Shown here piece after piece: positions 36,478 to 44,849 of a stretch of DNA of 64,000 bases. A program made the translations under genes and the position numbers. The notes under the pieces were generated by a model. The model searched no databases, was not told the DNA's origin, and saw only the letters and a program-made list of their open reading frames with translations. Origin of the DNA: Sphingomonas sp. Leaf343 (GTDB lineage Bacteria > Pseudomonadota > Alphaproteobacteria > Sphingomonadales > Sphingomonadaceae). Where the stretch lies: assembly GCF_001423765.1 (NCBI RefSeq), contig NZ_LMPG01000002.1, positions 1 through 64,000 of the forward strand, given 5' to 3'. Each line of letters starts with the position of its first letter. The stretch's first letter is position 1.

Positions 36478-37236
36478 ATGCTGCTCAAGTTTCTCAAAAG
36501 GGCGACGCCCGTGCGGAGCGCGCCAGTCATTCCGACGGGCCAGCGTGTCTACGCGATCGGTGACGTGCACGGCCGACTCGATCTGCTGGATAGACTGCTC
36601 GATACGATCGAGGCCGACGACGCCGGCCGTAGCGCCGCGCAAACGACCTATATCTTCCTTGGCGATCTGGTCGACCGCGGTCCGGATTCCGCCGGCGTCG
36701 TCGAGCGCATCCGGCATCTCGCTCTTGCCAAGTCCGACGTTCGGCTGCTCTCGGGCAATCACGAAGAAATATTCCTGGGCGCAATCGGGGGCGACGACAA
36801 GGCGCTGCGCCTGTTCTGCCGAATCGGCGGACGTGAAACGGCGATCAGCTACGGGATCGCCGCGGCTGACTACGACGTGATGGATTATGCCGAACTTGCC
36901 GCGGCGCTCCAGCGCGTCGTTCCGGAGGATCATCGGCTCTTTCTCGCAGCTGCGGCCGATATCGAAGTGATCGGCGGCTACGCCTTCGTTCATGCCGGCG
37001 TGCATCCCGATCGGCCCCTGTCCGAACAGCGGCCAAGCGACCTCCGCTGGATACGAAATCCGTTTCTCGATCATCGTAACCCGCTGGAAAAGATGATCGT
37101 CCACGGGCATACGGTTTCACCCGCGATAGAGTTTCGGCCGCATCGGATCGGTGTCGATACCGGGGCCTACCAGTCTGGACGGCTGAGCGCGCTGGGCCTC
37201 GAGGGCGACCGATCATGGCATTGCGATACCCTCTGA
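36478..37236 (+). CDS. Calcineurin-like metallophosphoesterase (serine/threonine phosphatase type)
   Basis: A 252-residue PPP-type phosphatase with GDVHGRLDLLDRLL, FLGDLVDRGPDS and LLSGNHE, then VHGHTVSPA. These supply the two-metal site (GDxHG, GDxxDRG, GNHE). It may dephosphorylate proteins or nucleotides. Start at ATG 36478; ATG 36427 is in frame. The gene follows wecC by 85 nt, and may belong to its transcript. Confidence 0.87.
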   Translation: MLLKFLKRATPVRSAPVIPTGQRVYAIGDVHGRLDLLDRLLDTIEADDAGRSAAQTTYIFLGDLVDRGPDSAGVVERIRHLALAKSDVRLLSGNHEEIFLGAIGGDDKALRLFCRIGGRETAISYGIAAADYDVMDYAELAAALQRVVPEDHRLFLAAAADIEVIGGYAFVHAGVHPDRPLSEQRPSDLRWIRNPFLDHRNPLEKMIVHGHTVSPAIEFRPHRIGVDTGAYQSGRLSALGLEGDRSWHCDTL

Positions 37237-37427
37237 TCCCCGTGGTATTGCTGCACTACGGCAGTTTACTACTTTTTGTTCGTAGTTTTTGCTGTAAGAC
37301 ACCCGCGATCGGAGTGTTGCATGGCCGCAACCGCGGTGGCGTAAACGCGCCGGTCGGGTGGAACTGTTGCAAGGCCGTATGCTTTATGGCACTGCGCTGA
37401 TCGACGGACATTTGAAGGGAGTTCTAC

Positions 37428-37673
37428 ATGCGTCTTGCTAAGTATCTCGCGGCTGCTGCCGCTGCGACGATGGTCGTTGCGCCTGCGGTCGCCGCTCCGG
37501 TGAACGCGGCATCGAGCCTGTCGGTCGCCAAGTCGGCCCGCGTCGGCTCGGCGTCGGCCAAGAAGAACGAGCTGGCCGGTGGCGGCTTCATCGTTGCTGC
37601 TCTGGCCGCTGCTGCGGTCGTTGCCGGCATCGTGATCGTTGCCGACAGCGATGACGAGCCGGACAGCAACTGA
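37428..37673 (+). CDS. Small signal-peptide and membrane-helix protein (81 aa)
   Basis: MRLAKYLAAAAAATMVVAPAVAA is a clear signal peptide, followed by a short polar stretch (SVAKSARVGSASAKKNELAG), one hydrophobic helix (GGGFIVAALAAAAVVAGIVIVA) and an acidic tail SDDEPDSN. GAAGGGAG-like purines (GAAGGGAG at 37414) give a good ribosome binding site. It has its own terminator 25 nt downstream, so it is probably a monocistronic, well expressed gene. No family recognised. Confidence 0.75.
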   Translation: MRLAKYLAAAAAATMVVAPAVAAPVNAASSLSVAKSARVGSASAKKNELAGGGFIVAALAAAAVVAGIVIVADSDDEPDSN

Positions 37674-38216
37674 GCTGATCCAGCTTCGGCTAATAGAATA
37701 GCGGCCTTCGGGCCGCTATTTTTTTGTCCGGTAGAGGGTGATCGTCATCGCCATGCGGCAAATATGAGCTGCTTGCACGATGAGGTTTGGATGATCGGTG
37801 ACTTTGCAAGCGTCGGCAGCGTTTCACCGAGGGATTGCTCTAGCGATAAAAGGCACGCGTTTGATCCGGGACGCGAGGCTGCTGCGGATCACTGGGCCGA
37901 CATTGTGCGAAGCACGAATTAGCCATCCCAACGATAAACGTCGCGGAAAGCGCCGTAAAACCCGTGCCTGCTTACCGTTGCCGCAAATAGGGCAACGGAA
38001 ATCCGCCGCGCGATATACGCATCGCCGGGCCGCGTCAGTCCGACGTCATGTAGCGACGATCCGGGAGCCGGCGCTTTGCGATAGATTACAGCGGTCCTCG
38101 CCGACGTTCGTCGATACCCCCACCGCGCCCGTGTGTCGGCGTGCCGGTCATGCCGGCACGATCAGCTATCTGTTCGGCGAAATCGCGACCGCCTGAAAAG
38201 ACGCCCACTCGATACG
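37674..38216. other. Gene-free interval after the 81-aa gene
   Basis: About 540 bp. The first part holds the terminator at 37697-37725. The rest is lower in GC than flanking genes and shows no frame with a family signature; a frame of 132 codons (37798-38196) starts in low-GC sequence and looks random. A perfect inverted repeat GTGCCGG-TCATG-CCGGCAC lies at 38139-38157 in front of the FKBP 3' end. Confidence 0.5.
37697..37725 (+). terminator. Rho-independent terminator of the 81-aa gene
   Basis: AATAGCGGCC-TTCG-GGCCGCTATT followed by TTTTT: a 10-bp stem closed by a stable TTCG tetraloop with a T-tract. One of the clearest terminators in the window. Confidence 0.95.
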
Positions 38217-38780
38217 TTAGCGCTGGGGTTGAGCGCCCTGGGGCATGCCGCCGCCCGCTCCGCCCATCATCATCTGCTGCTGCTGCATCCGCTGGACGAC
38301 TTCCTGCGGCAGGAAGTCGACTAGTTCGATGTCGAACACCAACGTCGAGTTCGCCGGGATCGAAGGGCTGGGCGATTTGTCGCCATAGCCGAGCGCGGCA
38401 GGGAGCCAGACGCGATATTTCGCGCCTTTGGGCATCAGCTTCAGCGCTTCGGAAAAACCGGGAACGACGCCGGCCACGGGCATCGGCGTCGGCTGCTGCG
38501 ACTTGTCGAAGGTGGAGCCGTTGAGCAGCTTCCCCTCGTAGTTGATGAGAGCGACATCCGTGTTGGTGGGCTTCGCGCCCGCACCGGGTTTCAGCACCTT
38601 GTACTGAAGGCCGGAGGCGGTGGTCACCACGCCCTCCGCCCGCGCATTGCGGCTCATGACGTCATCGCCCTGCCGCGCCAGCGCGAAGGCGCTGACCAGT
38701 GCCAGCGCGAGTCCGATCCACAGATAGACCAGATAGCTGCGCTTGACGGGGCGGAGGGGAACGGCGGTGACGGTCGACAT
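38217..38780 (-). CDS. FKBP-type peptidyl-prolyl cis-trans isomerase, membrane-anchored
   Basis: From ATG 38780 the 187-residue product has one N-terminal transmembrane helix (SYLVYLWIGLALALVSAFAL), then the FKBP domain (about 55-165) with VALINYEGKLLNGSTFDKSQ, VPGFSEALKLMPKGAKYRVW and the final STLVFDIELVDFL. The C-terminal tail is glutamine- and methionine-rich (MQQQQMMMGGAGGGMPQGA). It probably catalyses proline isomerisation in periplasmic protein folding. An ATG at 38822 adds 14 residues. Confidence 0.92.
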   Translation of the reverse strand: MSTVTAVPLRPVKRSYLVYLWIGLALALVSAFALARQGDDVMSRNARAEGVVTTASGLQYKVLKPGAGAKPTNTDVALINYEGKLLNGSTFDKSQQPTPMPVAGVVPGFSEALKLMPKGAKYRVWLPAALGYGDKSPSPSIPANSTLVFDIELVDFLPQEVVQRMQQQQMMMGGAGGGMPQGAQPQR

Positions 38781-38835
38781 GGATACACCTGGAGTTGGGG
38801 GCACCCGGGTCGGTGCCGTCACCGAAGATCAGTCT

Positions 38836-38880
38836 CGAAGTGGAGGAAGTGGAGGCCCTCCACGGGGTCCCTCCACTTCG
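38836..38880 (-). terminator. Nested hairpin after rpsU
   Basis: CGAAGTGGAGG at 38836-38846 pairs with CCTCCACTTCG at 38870-38880, enclosing a second stem (GTGGAGG/CCTCCAC). It begins 12 nt beyond the rpsU stop. No T-run follows, so this may be an RNA 3' end or a dispersed repeat. Confidence 0.45.
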
Positions 38881-38892
38881 CTCGAACGCCTC

Positions 38893-39099
38893 TTACCGGG
38901 CGCCGTCACGCTCGGCGCGCTTGCGCTCCAGCTTGCGGGCGCGGCGCACGGCAGCGGCACGCTCGCGCGCACGCTTCTCCGACGGCTTCTCGTAATGACG
39001 ACGCAGCTTCATCTCGCGATACACGCCCTCACGCTGCAGCTTCTTCTTGAGCGCGCGCAGGGCCTGGTCGACATTATTGTCGCGAACGATGATCTGCAT
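38893..39099 (-). CDS. rpsU: 30S ribosomal protein S21
   Basis: The 68-residue product [20 protein letters not shown] with the basic [20 protein letters not shown] tail is a standard S21, which helps 30S subunits bind initiation regions. The internal ATG 39099 gives the family start; six upstream codons in frame are probably not translated. Confidence 0.96.
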   Translation of the reverse strand: MQIIVRDNNVDQALRALKKKLQREGVYREMKLRRHYEKPSEKRARERAAAVRRARKLERKRAERDGAR

Positions 39100-39346
39100 A
39101 AAACCAATGAGCTCCAATGGATAAAGCGGCCGCGAACCTTGGTTCGCGCCGTGTGACGGAGGCGGTTAGCAGCGCCGGTCCCAAAACGCAACCCGAACCG
39201 GCACCGCCAAAGCTGTGGCGGCACGGCCACAGCCGGACCTGTTTCACCCTATGTTGCAGCCCTGCAATGCGACGGATACGCTGGGTGGACACCGCTGCCC
39301 CATGCTCAGGACCGCAGAACCCTCCGATCTGGACCTCGCCCCGGAC

Positions 39347-40081
39347 ATGGCCACCCGCCTCCTCATCGTCGACGACGATCCCGGCATCCGCGAACTGACC
39401 GCCGCCTTCCTGTCGGGACACGGTTATCTCGTCGACGTCGCGGTGGACGGCGCGGGGATGCGCGCGGCGCTGGCGGCGGAACGCTATGCGCTGGTCGTGC
39501 TGGATGTGATGATGCCGGGCGAGGACGGACTGTCGATCCTGCGGTCGCTCGACCGGGCCACCGCACCCGCGATCATCATCCTGTCGGTGATCGGCGAGGA
39601 GGTGGACCGGATCGTCGGTCTGGAGATGGGTGCGGACGATTATGTCGCAAAGCCGGCAAATCCGCGCGAGTTGCTGGCGCGCATCCGGTCGGTGCTGCGG
39701 CGGCATGGCGAACACCGGCCGACTCGCATCGTGTCCGGTGGCGGTGCGCCACCACGCCCGTTCCAGCGTTTCGCCGATTGGCGTCTGGACGCGGCGGGGC
39801 GGCAGTTGTTCGACCCGGACGATGTCGTTATCAACCTGTCGGACGGCGAGTTTCGGCTGCTGATGACGCTGGTCGAGCATCCCCGCCGCGTACTGACACG
39901 CGATTTCCTGCTCGATCATTCGCGCGGGACCAATGCCGAGCATTTCGACCGCGCGATCGACGTCCAGGTCAGCCGTCTGCGGCGGAGGCTGCATCGCACC
40001 GACGGCAGGGGCGGCGACGACCTGATCCGTACCGTCCGCAACGAAGGCTATATGTTCGCGGCCGATGTCGAGACGCGCTGA
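39347..40081 (+). CDS. OmpR/PhoB-type response regulator
   Basis: A 244-residue regulator from ATG 39347 (MATRLLIVDDDPGIRELTAA). The receiver has the acidic pair DD at 9-10, phosphoacceptor Asp in LVVLDVMMPGEDG (near 53), and the lysine in YVAKPANPRELLARI. The winged-helix domain (about 140-240) has LSDGEFRLLMTLVEHPRRVL and the recognition part DVQVSRLRRRL. The kinase gene follows at once. A longer start at 39302 is possible. Confidence 0.92.
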   Translation: MATRLLIVDDDPGIRELTAAFLSGHGYLVDVAVDGAGMRAALAAERYALVVLDVMMPGEDGLSILRSLDRATAPAIIILSVIGEEVDRIVGLEMGADDYVAKPANPRELLARIRSVLRRHGEHRPTRIVSGGGAPPRPFQRFADWRLDAAGRQLFDPDDVVINLSDGEFRLLMTLVEHPRRVLTRDFLLDHSRGTNAEHFDRAIDVQVSRLRRRLHRTDGRGGDDLIRTVRNEGYMFAADVETR

Positions 40082-40082
40082 C

Positions 40083-41336
40083 ATGACGAACCGGGCGCGC
40101 TCGATCGCATGGCCGATCTTCGCGCTGGTGCTGGCGTCGGTCGTGGTTGCGACCAGCGTGATCTTCGCCGTGACGTTCAGCGGACCACCGCCGCGCGAAA
40201 GCACAGGCACGGCCGCTGCCGTGGCCCGGGTGATGCGTGGCGGCGGTGGAGCCGGTCGGCTGAGCGTCATCAGGCAGGATCGCCCCCCTGCCCCCGACCA
40301 CCTGTTCCGGCCCAATCCCGCCGGGGCGGAGCGGCTGGCGACGCTGCTCGGCGTGCCGGCACGCGACGTAGTGGCCTATACGATGCGGCCACCGGAGGAT
40401 GAGCAGGGCAGTTTCGGCCGCGATTTCGTGCTGGGCTGGCGCACGGCGGACGAGTGGCGGGTGGTGTCCAGCCCCGACCCGCTGCTGCGGCCATGGCATT
40501 TGAAAACGCTGGCGGCGATGCTGATCGCGGTGCTGGCGCTGGCGGTTCCCGGCTGGATGCTGGCGCGGGCGATCTCCCGCCCGCTGGCGCAGGTGGCGCA
40601 GGCGGCGGAGCAGGCGCGCGCGGGTGCGACGCTGCCGCCGTTGCCGCAAGGCGGCGCACGCGAGGTGCGGACGCTGTCGCGGGCGGTCGCGGCGATGCAC
40701 GCGCGGCTGGCCGCGCACGCGGAGGGGCGAACGACGATGCTGGCGGCGATCGCGCATGACATGGGAACGCCGTTATCGCGACTCGCCTTCCGCATCGAAT
40801 CGCTGCCCGATGCCGCGCGGGAGCGTGCCGCGGCGGACATCGCCGAGATGCGCGCGATGATCGCGGCGGCGCTGTCCTTCGCGCGGGACGAGACGAGCGA
40901 CGTGACCAACCGGCTGGATCTCGGCAGCCTGATCGACGCTCTGGTCGATGACATGGGCGAATCGGGCCAGCCGGTGACGGCAGCGCCGGGACCGCGCGCA
41001 ATCGTCCGGGGTGATTCGGGTGCTCTACGGCGGCTATTTGCGAACCTGATCGAGAATGGGGTGCGATACGGCGACCGGGTATCGATCGGATGGCGTATCG
41101 AAAGCCGCGACGTGGTGGTGACGGTCGACGATCATGGGCCGGGGATCGATCCGGCTTCGGTGGAGCGATTGTTCGAGCCCTTTGTGAGGGGCGACCCCTC
41201 CCGGAACCGTGCGACGGGCGGGACCGGGCTGGGTCTGGCGATCGTGCGGTCGATCGCGGGGCGGCATGGCGGCGAAGTGACGCTGGAGAACGGGCCGACC
41301 GGGGCGCGGGCTCAGGTGATCTTGCCGCTGGCATGA
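40083..41336 (+). CDS. Sensor histidine kinase
   Basis: A 417-residue kinase with two membrane helices (about 8-30 and 140-163), a short periplasmic domain between them, a HAMP domain (ARAISRPLAQVAQAAEQ), the phosphoacceptor box AIAHDMGTPLSRL (H near 226) and the ATPase domain with N-box LFANLIENGVRYG, G1 DDHGPGID and G2 GGTGLGLAIV. The H-box reads HDMGTP where HDLRTP is usual. It pairs with the preceding regulator; the signal is unknown. Confidence 0.92.
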   Translation: MTNRARSIAWPIFALVLASVVVATSVIFAVTFSGPPPRESTGTAAAVARVMRGGGGAGRLSVIRQDRPPAPDHLFRPNPAGAERLATLLGVPARDVVAYTMRPPEDEQGSFGRDFVLGWRTADEWRVVSSPDPLLRPWHLKTLAAMLIAVLALAVPGWMLARAISRPLAQVAQAAEQARAGATLPPLPQGGAREVRTLSRAVAAMHARLAAHAEGRTTMLAAIAHDMGTPLSRLAFRIESLPDAARERAAADIAEMRAMIAAALSFARDETSDVTNRLDLGSLIDALVDDMGESGQPVTAAPGPRAIVRGDSGALRRLFANLIENGVRYGDRVSIGWRIESRDVVVTVDDHGPGIDPASVERLFEPFVRGDPSRNRATGGTGLGLAIVRSIAGRHGGEVTLENGPTGARAQVILPLA

Positions 41337-41482
41337 AGGGCGATGCTGCCGCACGGCGACCGTCCTGCCGATGAGCCATGCCCGCCGCTTTCGCAACATC
41401 CCGTAACAATACGACGCTTGCCGGACATACGGTGGTGACCCGCCGCCGCGACATGGTCCCCACCGATCCCAGGGGAACCCAG

Positions 41483-42391
41483 ATGAGCGACCACAACCAC
41501 GACGATCACGGCCACAGTCTGGCGGAGGACCTGCCGCGGATGAACGCGCTGGTCGCCCGGCGACGGGCGCTGAAATGGTTCGCGGGGGCGGGTACGGTGG
41601 CAATGGTCACCGGGTGTGGCGGCAACGGGGAATCGTCCACGGTATCGGTCGTCAGCGGCGGTGCGACCGCCACGCCCACGCCGGCCGCCACGCCGACCCC
41701 GGCTGCCACCGCGACGCCCACCCCGACGGGATCGTGCATCGTCGATCCGACCGAAACCGGTGGCCCCTATCCTGCGGATGGGACCAACACCTCCAGCGGA
41801 TCGACCAGCAACGCGCTGGTGGCGAGCGGCATCGTGCGCAGCGACATCCGGCCCAGTTTTCTAGGCAGCAGCACGACCGTCGCGACAGGTGTCGAGCTGA
41901 AGCTGACGCTGACCGTCGTGAACGTGAATGCGGCGTGCGCGGCGCTGGCCGGGTATGCGGTGTATCTGTGGTGTTGCGACCGCAACGGCAAATACTCGCT
42001 CTATACCGCTGCCGCCGAGAGCTACCTGCGCGGCGTGCAGGTGACCGACAGCAACGGGCAGGTGACGTTTACGCTCGTCTTTCCGGGCTGTTACGACGGA
42101 CGCTGGCCGCATATCCATTTCGAGGTGTTCTCGACGCTGGCGACGGCGACCAGTGGCCGTTACGCATCACTCGTGTCGCAACTGGCGATGCCGGCGGCGG
42201 CGTGCAGCACGGTCTATGCCGACGCGATGACCTATCCGTCCAGCGCCGGCAACTTCACCCGCGTGTCGCTGTCGAGCGACAACGTGTTCGCCGACAACAC
42301 TGCCGCGCAGATCGCGCAGCAGACGCCGACGCTGACCGGCAGCCCGTCGGCCGGCTATGTCGGAACCGCGATCGTCGGGCTGGCGCGGTAG
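41483..42391 (+). CDS. Intradiol ring-cleavage dioxygenase-like lipoprotein
   Basis: A 302-residue protein with histidine-rich start (MSDHNHDDHGHS), a twin-arginine-like RRRALKWFAGAG and lipobox VTGC, so probably exported and lipid-anchored. A Thr-Pro linker of repeats (TPTPAATPTPAATATPTPTG) precedes the dioxygenase fold. Metal ligands look present: Tyr in ESYLRGVQ, Tyr in GCYDGRW and the histidines in HIHFEVF. Intradiol enzymes cleave catechols between the hydroxyls; exported relatives are poorly understood. GGGGAA upstream fixes the start. It lies downstream of the two-component system. Confidence 0.82.
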   Translation: MSDHNHDDHGHSLAEDLPRMNALVARRRALKWFAGAGTVAMVTGCGGNGESSTVSVVSGGATATPTPAATPTPAATATPTPTGSCIVDPTETGGPYPADGTNTSSGSTSNALVASGIVRSDIRPSFLGSSTTVATGVELKLTLTVVNVNAACAALAGYAVYLWCCDRNGKYSLYTAAAESYLRGVQVTDSNGQVTFTLVFPGCYDGRWPHIHFEVFSTLATATSGRYASLVSQLAMPAAACSTVYADAMTYPSSAGNFTRVSLSSDNVFADNTAAQIAQQTPTLTGSPSAGYVGTAIVGLAR

Positions 42392-42500
42392 ATTTCGCGC
42401 GGTGGTGCGGCGTCCCCCTGCCGCTCTCCTGATCCGGTGTTCAGCCCAGCTAGGTCGCCCCACTTGGCCGGGGACCCCATCCGCCGCTAAGGACGGCGGC

Positions 42501-43931
42501 ATGAACGGCGTTCCCCTGATCCTCTATAACAGCCTGTCGCGCATGACCGAGACGTTCGTGCCGATCGATCCCGCGAACGTGCGGGTCTATTCCTGTGGAC
42601 CGACCGTCTACAATTACGCGCATATCGGCAATCTGCGCGCCTATGTCTTTACCGACACGCTGGGGCGGGTGCTGCGGTGGAAGGGGTGGCCGCTTACCCA
42701 CATCATCAACATCACCGATGTCGGCCACCTGACGTCCGACGCAGATGCCGGCGACGACAAGATGGAGGCGGCGGCGAAGGCGGCCGGGCAGGACATCTGG
42801 GCGATCGCGGCGCATTATACAGCGACGTTCAAACAGAATCTGCGCGACCTGAACATCGTCGATCCAGCCCGGTTTCCGCTGGCGACGGACCATGTCGCGG
42901 GGATGATCGACTGGGGCACGGCGATCGAGGCGAAGCATTGCTATCGGCTGCCCGACGGCCTGTATTTCGACACGGCGAGCGTGCCGGATTACGGCAGCCT
43001 CGCGCGGCAGAAGAGCGACGAGGGCGAGAGCCGGATCGATCCCGTCGCGGGGAAGCGCAACGCGGCGGACTTCGCGATCTGGCGCACATCCGCGCCGGGC
43101 GAGAACCGGCAGATGGAGTGGGATTCGCCCTGGGGTCGAGGTGCACCGGGCTGGCACCTGGAATGTTCGGTGATGAGCCGGCAATATCTGGGGCCGAAGT
43201 TCGACATCCATACCGGCGGCATCGACCACCGCGAAATCCATCACCCGAACGAGATCGCGCAGAATCAGGCGATGAGCGGGACCGCCGATACCGGCGCGAA
43301 TGTCTGGCTGCACAATAATTTCCTGGTCGAACGCGCCGGCAAGATGTCCAAATCGTCGGGCCAGTTCACGCGACTGCAGACACTGGTCGATCGCGGTTTC
43401 CACCCTTTGTCGTACCGGATGATGTGCCTTCAGGCGCAGTATCGGTCGGAGATGGAGTTCTCGTGGGAGGGTCTTGCCGCCGCGCAGACCCGACTGAAGC
43501 GGCTGGTGCAGAGTGTCGAGGCGCTGCGTGCACGGCCGGATGCGCCCTCCGCCGGGCCCGCAGGCGCCTATGTCGAGCGGCTGGATGCGGCGGTGTCGGA
43601 CGACCTGTCGACTCCGCGCGCGCTGATCGCGCTGGACGAGTTGCTGGCGGACAAAAAGGTGTCGGCGGGCGATCGGCTGACGGCGCTGGCCGAGTTCGAC
43701 GCGGTGCTGGGTCTTGGCCTGGCGACGCTGACGCGCGCCGACCTGAGGACGCGTCCCGCCGACGCTCCTATCGACGGCGATGGCGTGGCGGCGAAGCTGG
43801 CGGAGCGGCGCGAGGCGCGGGCGGCGAAGGATTTCGCGCGGTCGGATGCGATCCGCGACGAACTGGCAGCGTCGGGCGTCGAGGTGATGGACGGCGATCC
43901 GCTGGGCTGGGACTGGCGACCCTCAGTCTAG
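42501..43931 (+). CDS. cysS: Cysteinyl-tRNA synthetase
   Basis: A 476-residue class I synthetase: zinc and HIGH region YSCGPTVYNYAHIGNLRAY, the zinc-site cysteine/histidine stretch GWHLECSVM and HHPNEIAQ, and the KMSKS loop GKMSKSSGQF. It charges tRNA-Cys. The reading frame ends 9 nt inside the convergent M48 gene. Confidence 0.96.
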   Translation: MNGVPLILYNSLSRMTETFVPIDPANVRVYSCGPTVYNYAHIGNLRAYVFTDTLGRVLRWKGWPLTHIINITDVGHLTSDADAGDDKMEAAAKAAGQDIWAIAAHYTATFKQNLRDLNIVDPARFPLATDHVAGMIDWGTAIEAKHCYRLPDGLYFDTASVPDYGSLARQKSDEGESRIDPVAGKRNAADFAIWRTSAPGENRQMEWDSPWGRGAPGWHLECSVMSRQYLGPKFDIHTGGIDHREIHHPNEIAQNQAMSGTADTGANVWLHNNFLVERAGKMSKSSGQFTRLQTLVDRGFHPLSYRMMCLQAQYRSEMEFSWEGLAAAQTRLKRLVQSVEALRARPDAPSAGPAGAYVERLDAAVSDDLSTPRALIALDELLADKKVSAGDRLTALAEFDAVLGLGLATLTRADLRTRPADAPIDGDGVAAKLAERREARAAKDFARSDAIRDELAASGVEVMDGDPLGWDWRPSV

Positions 43932-44849
43932 CGGCTGGTCGCGGGTCGCCAGCAGCGGCGGAGTCCAGGTCCGGCCGGCGCCGGCGGGGATGCGGGCGGC
44001 CTCGGCGTCGATCGCGGCGGCGCGGTCCTTGCTGGAGGCGTGGGTGCGGCTGCGGAACAGGCCGCCGTCGATATCGCCGCCATGCTCCCGCCAGAAGCGC
44101 GCGGCGGCGCGCGGGTCGTAACCCGCATTGTGCAGCAGCGCGACGGAGAGCTGGTCCGCCTCGTCCTCGGTGCGGCGGAACAGCCGCCCGTTGCGCCCGA
44201 ATTCCGACAGGACGCCCCATTTCACGCCCGCCGCCTCCAGCCGGTCGCGGTGGTGGAGGACGTTGTGCGACAATTCGTGCGCGACGACGGCGGCGACCTC
44301 CGTATCGCTATAGCGTTCGAGGAAGCGGACGCCGATCCGTACCGTCGTCCCGTCCGCCTCGGCGGTCATTTTCGGGCCGAGGATCAGCTCGAAATCGGTG
44401 CGGCAGCCGGGACTGGCGGCCACGGTGACGCTGCGATCGGAGAGCGTCAGCGCCAGCGGCTGGTCCGCGGGACGCGCCGCCAGCGCCTTCAGCGTCGCCT
44501 CCCGCGTGGCGGAGGTCGGTGGCTTCGCGGGCTTCGGCACGGGCGTTCCGTCGATCGCGAGCAAACCGTCGTCCGCCCGGGCTCCGGCGGCGGCGGCGGT
44601 GCTGCCGGGCACGACCGCCTCCACCGATACGGGCGCGGTGAAGCGGAAGATGGCGCGCGCCGCGGGCTGTTCCCCGGTCGGGTATTGATCGAGCGTGTGG
44701 ATCACAAGGCCGGGCGCGGGCGCGCGCCGGTCGCACAGCGCGACGTTGGCGATGGCAAGGCGGTGGCCGATCGTGGCGAGGCGCAGATCGGCGGCGCGCA
44801 ACGTCTCCAGATCGGGACCTTGCAGGGCGAGCAGCAGCAGCGCGATCAT
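43923..44849 (-). CDS. M48-family metalloprotease with PDZ-like domain
   Basis: A 308-residue exported protein from ATG 44849 with a short signal peptide (MIALLLLALQG). An internal PDZ-like segment (about 75-130, ADDGLLAIDGTPVPKP) precedes the M48 domain with VVAHELSHNVLHHRD (HExxH) and the downstream glutamate in TEDEADQLSVALL. Such proteins resemble BepA/LoiP periplasmic quality-control proteases. It overlaps the GT-C gene by 4 nt (ATGA), so the two are coupled. Confidence 0.87.
   Translation of the reverse strand: MIALLLLALQGPDLETLRAADLRLATIGHRLAIANVALCDRRAPAPGLVIHTLDQYPTGEQPAARAIFRFTAPVSVEAVVPGSTAAAAGARADDGLLAIDGTPVPKPAKPPTSATREATLKALAARPADQPLALTLSDRSVTVAASPGCRTDFELILGPKMTAEADGTTVRIGVRFLERYSDTEVAAVVAHELSHNVLHHRDRLEAAGVKWGVLSEFGRNGRLFRRTEDEADQLSVALLHNAGYDPRAAARFWREHGGDIDGGLFRSRTHASSKDRAAAIDAEAARIPAGAGRTWTPPLLATRDQPLD

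Noticed and set aside
37798..38196. 132-codon plus-strand frame in the gap before FKBP
   Set aside because: Low-GC interval, no ribosome site, no signature, and composition unlike real genes here.
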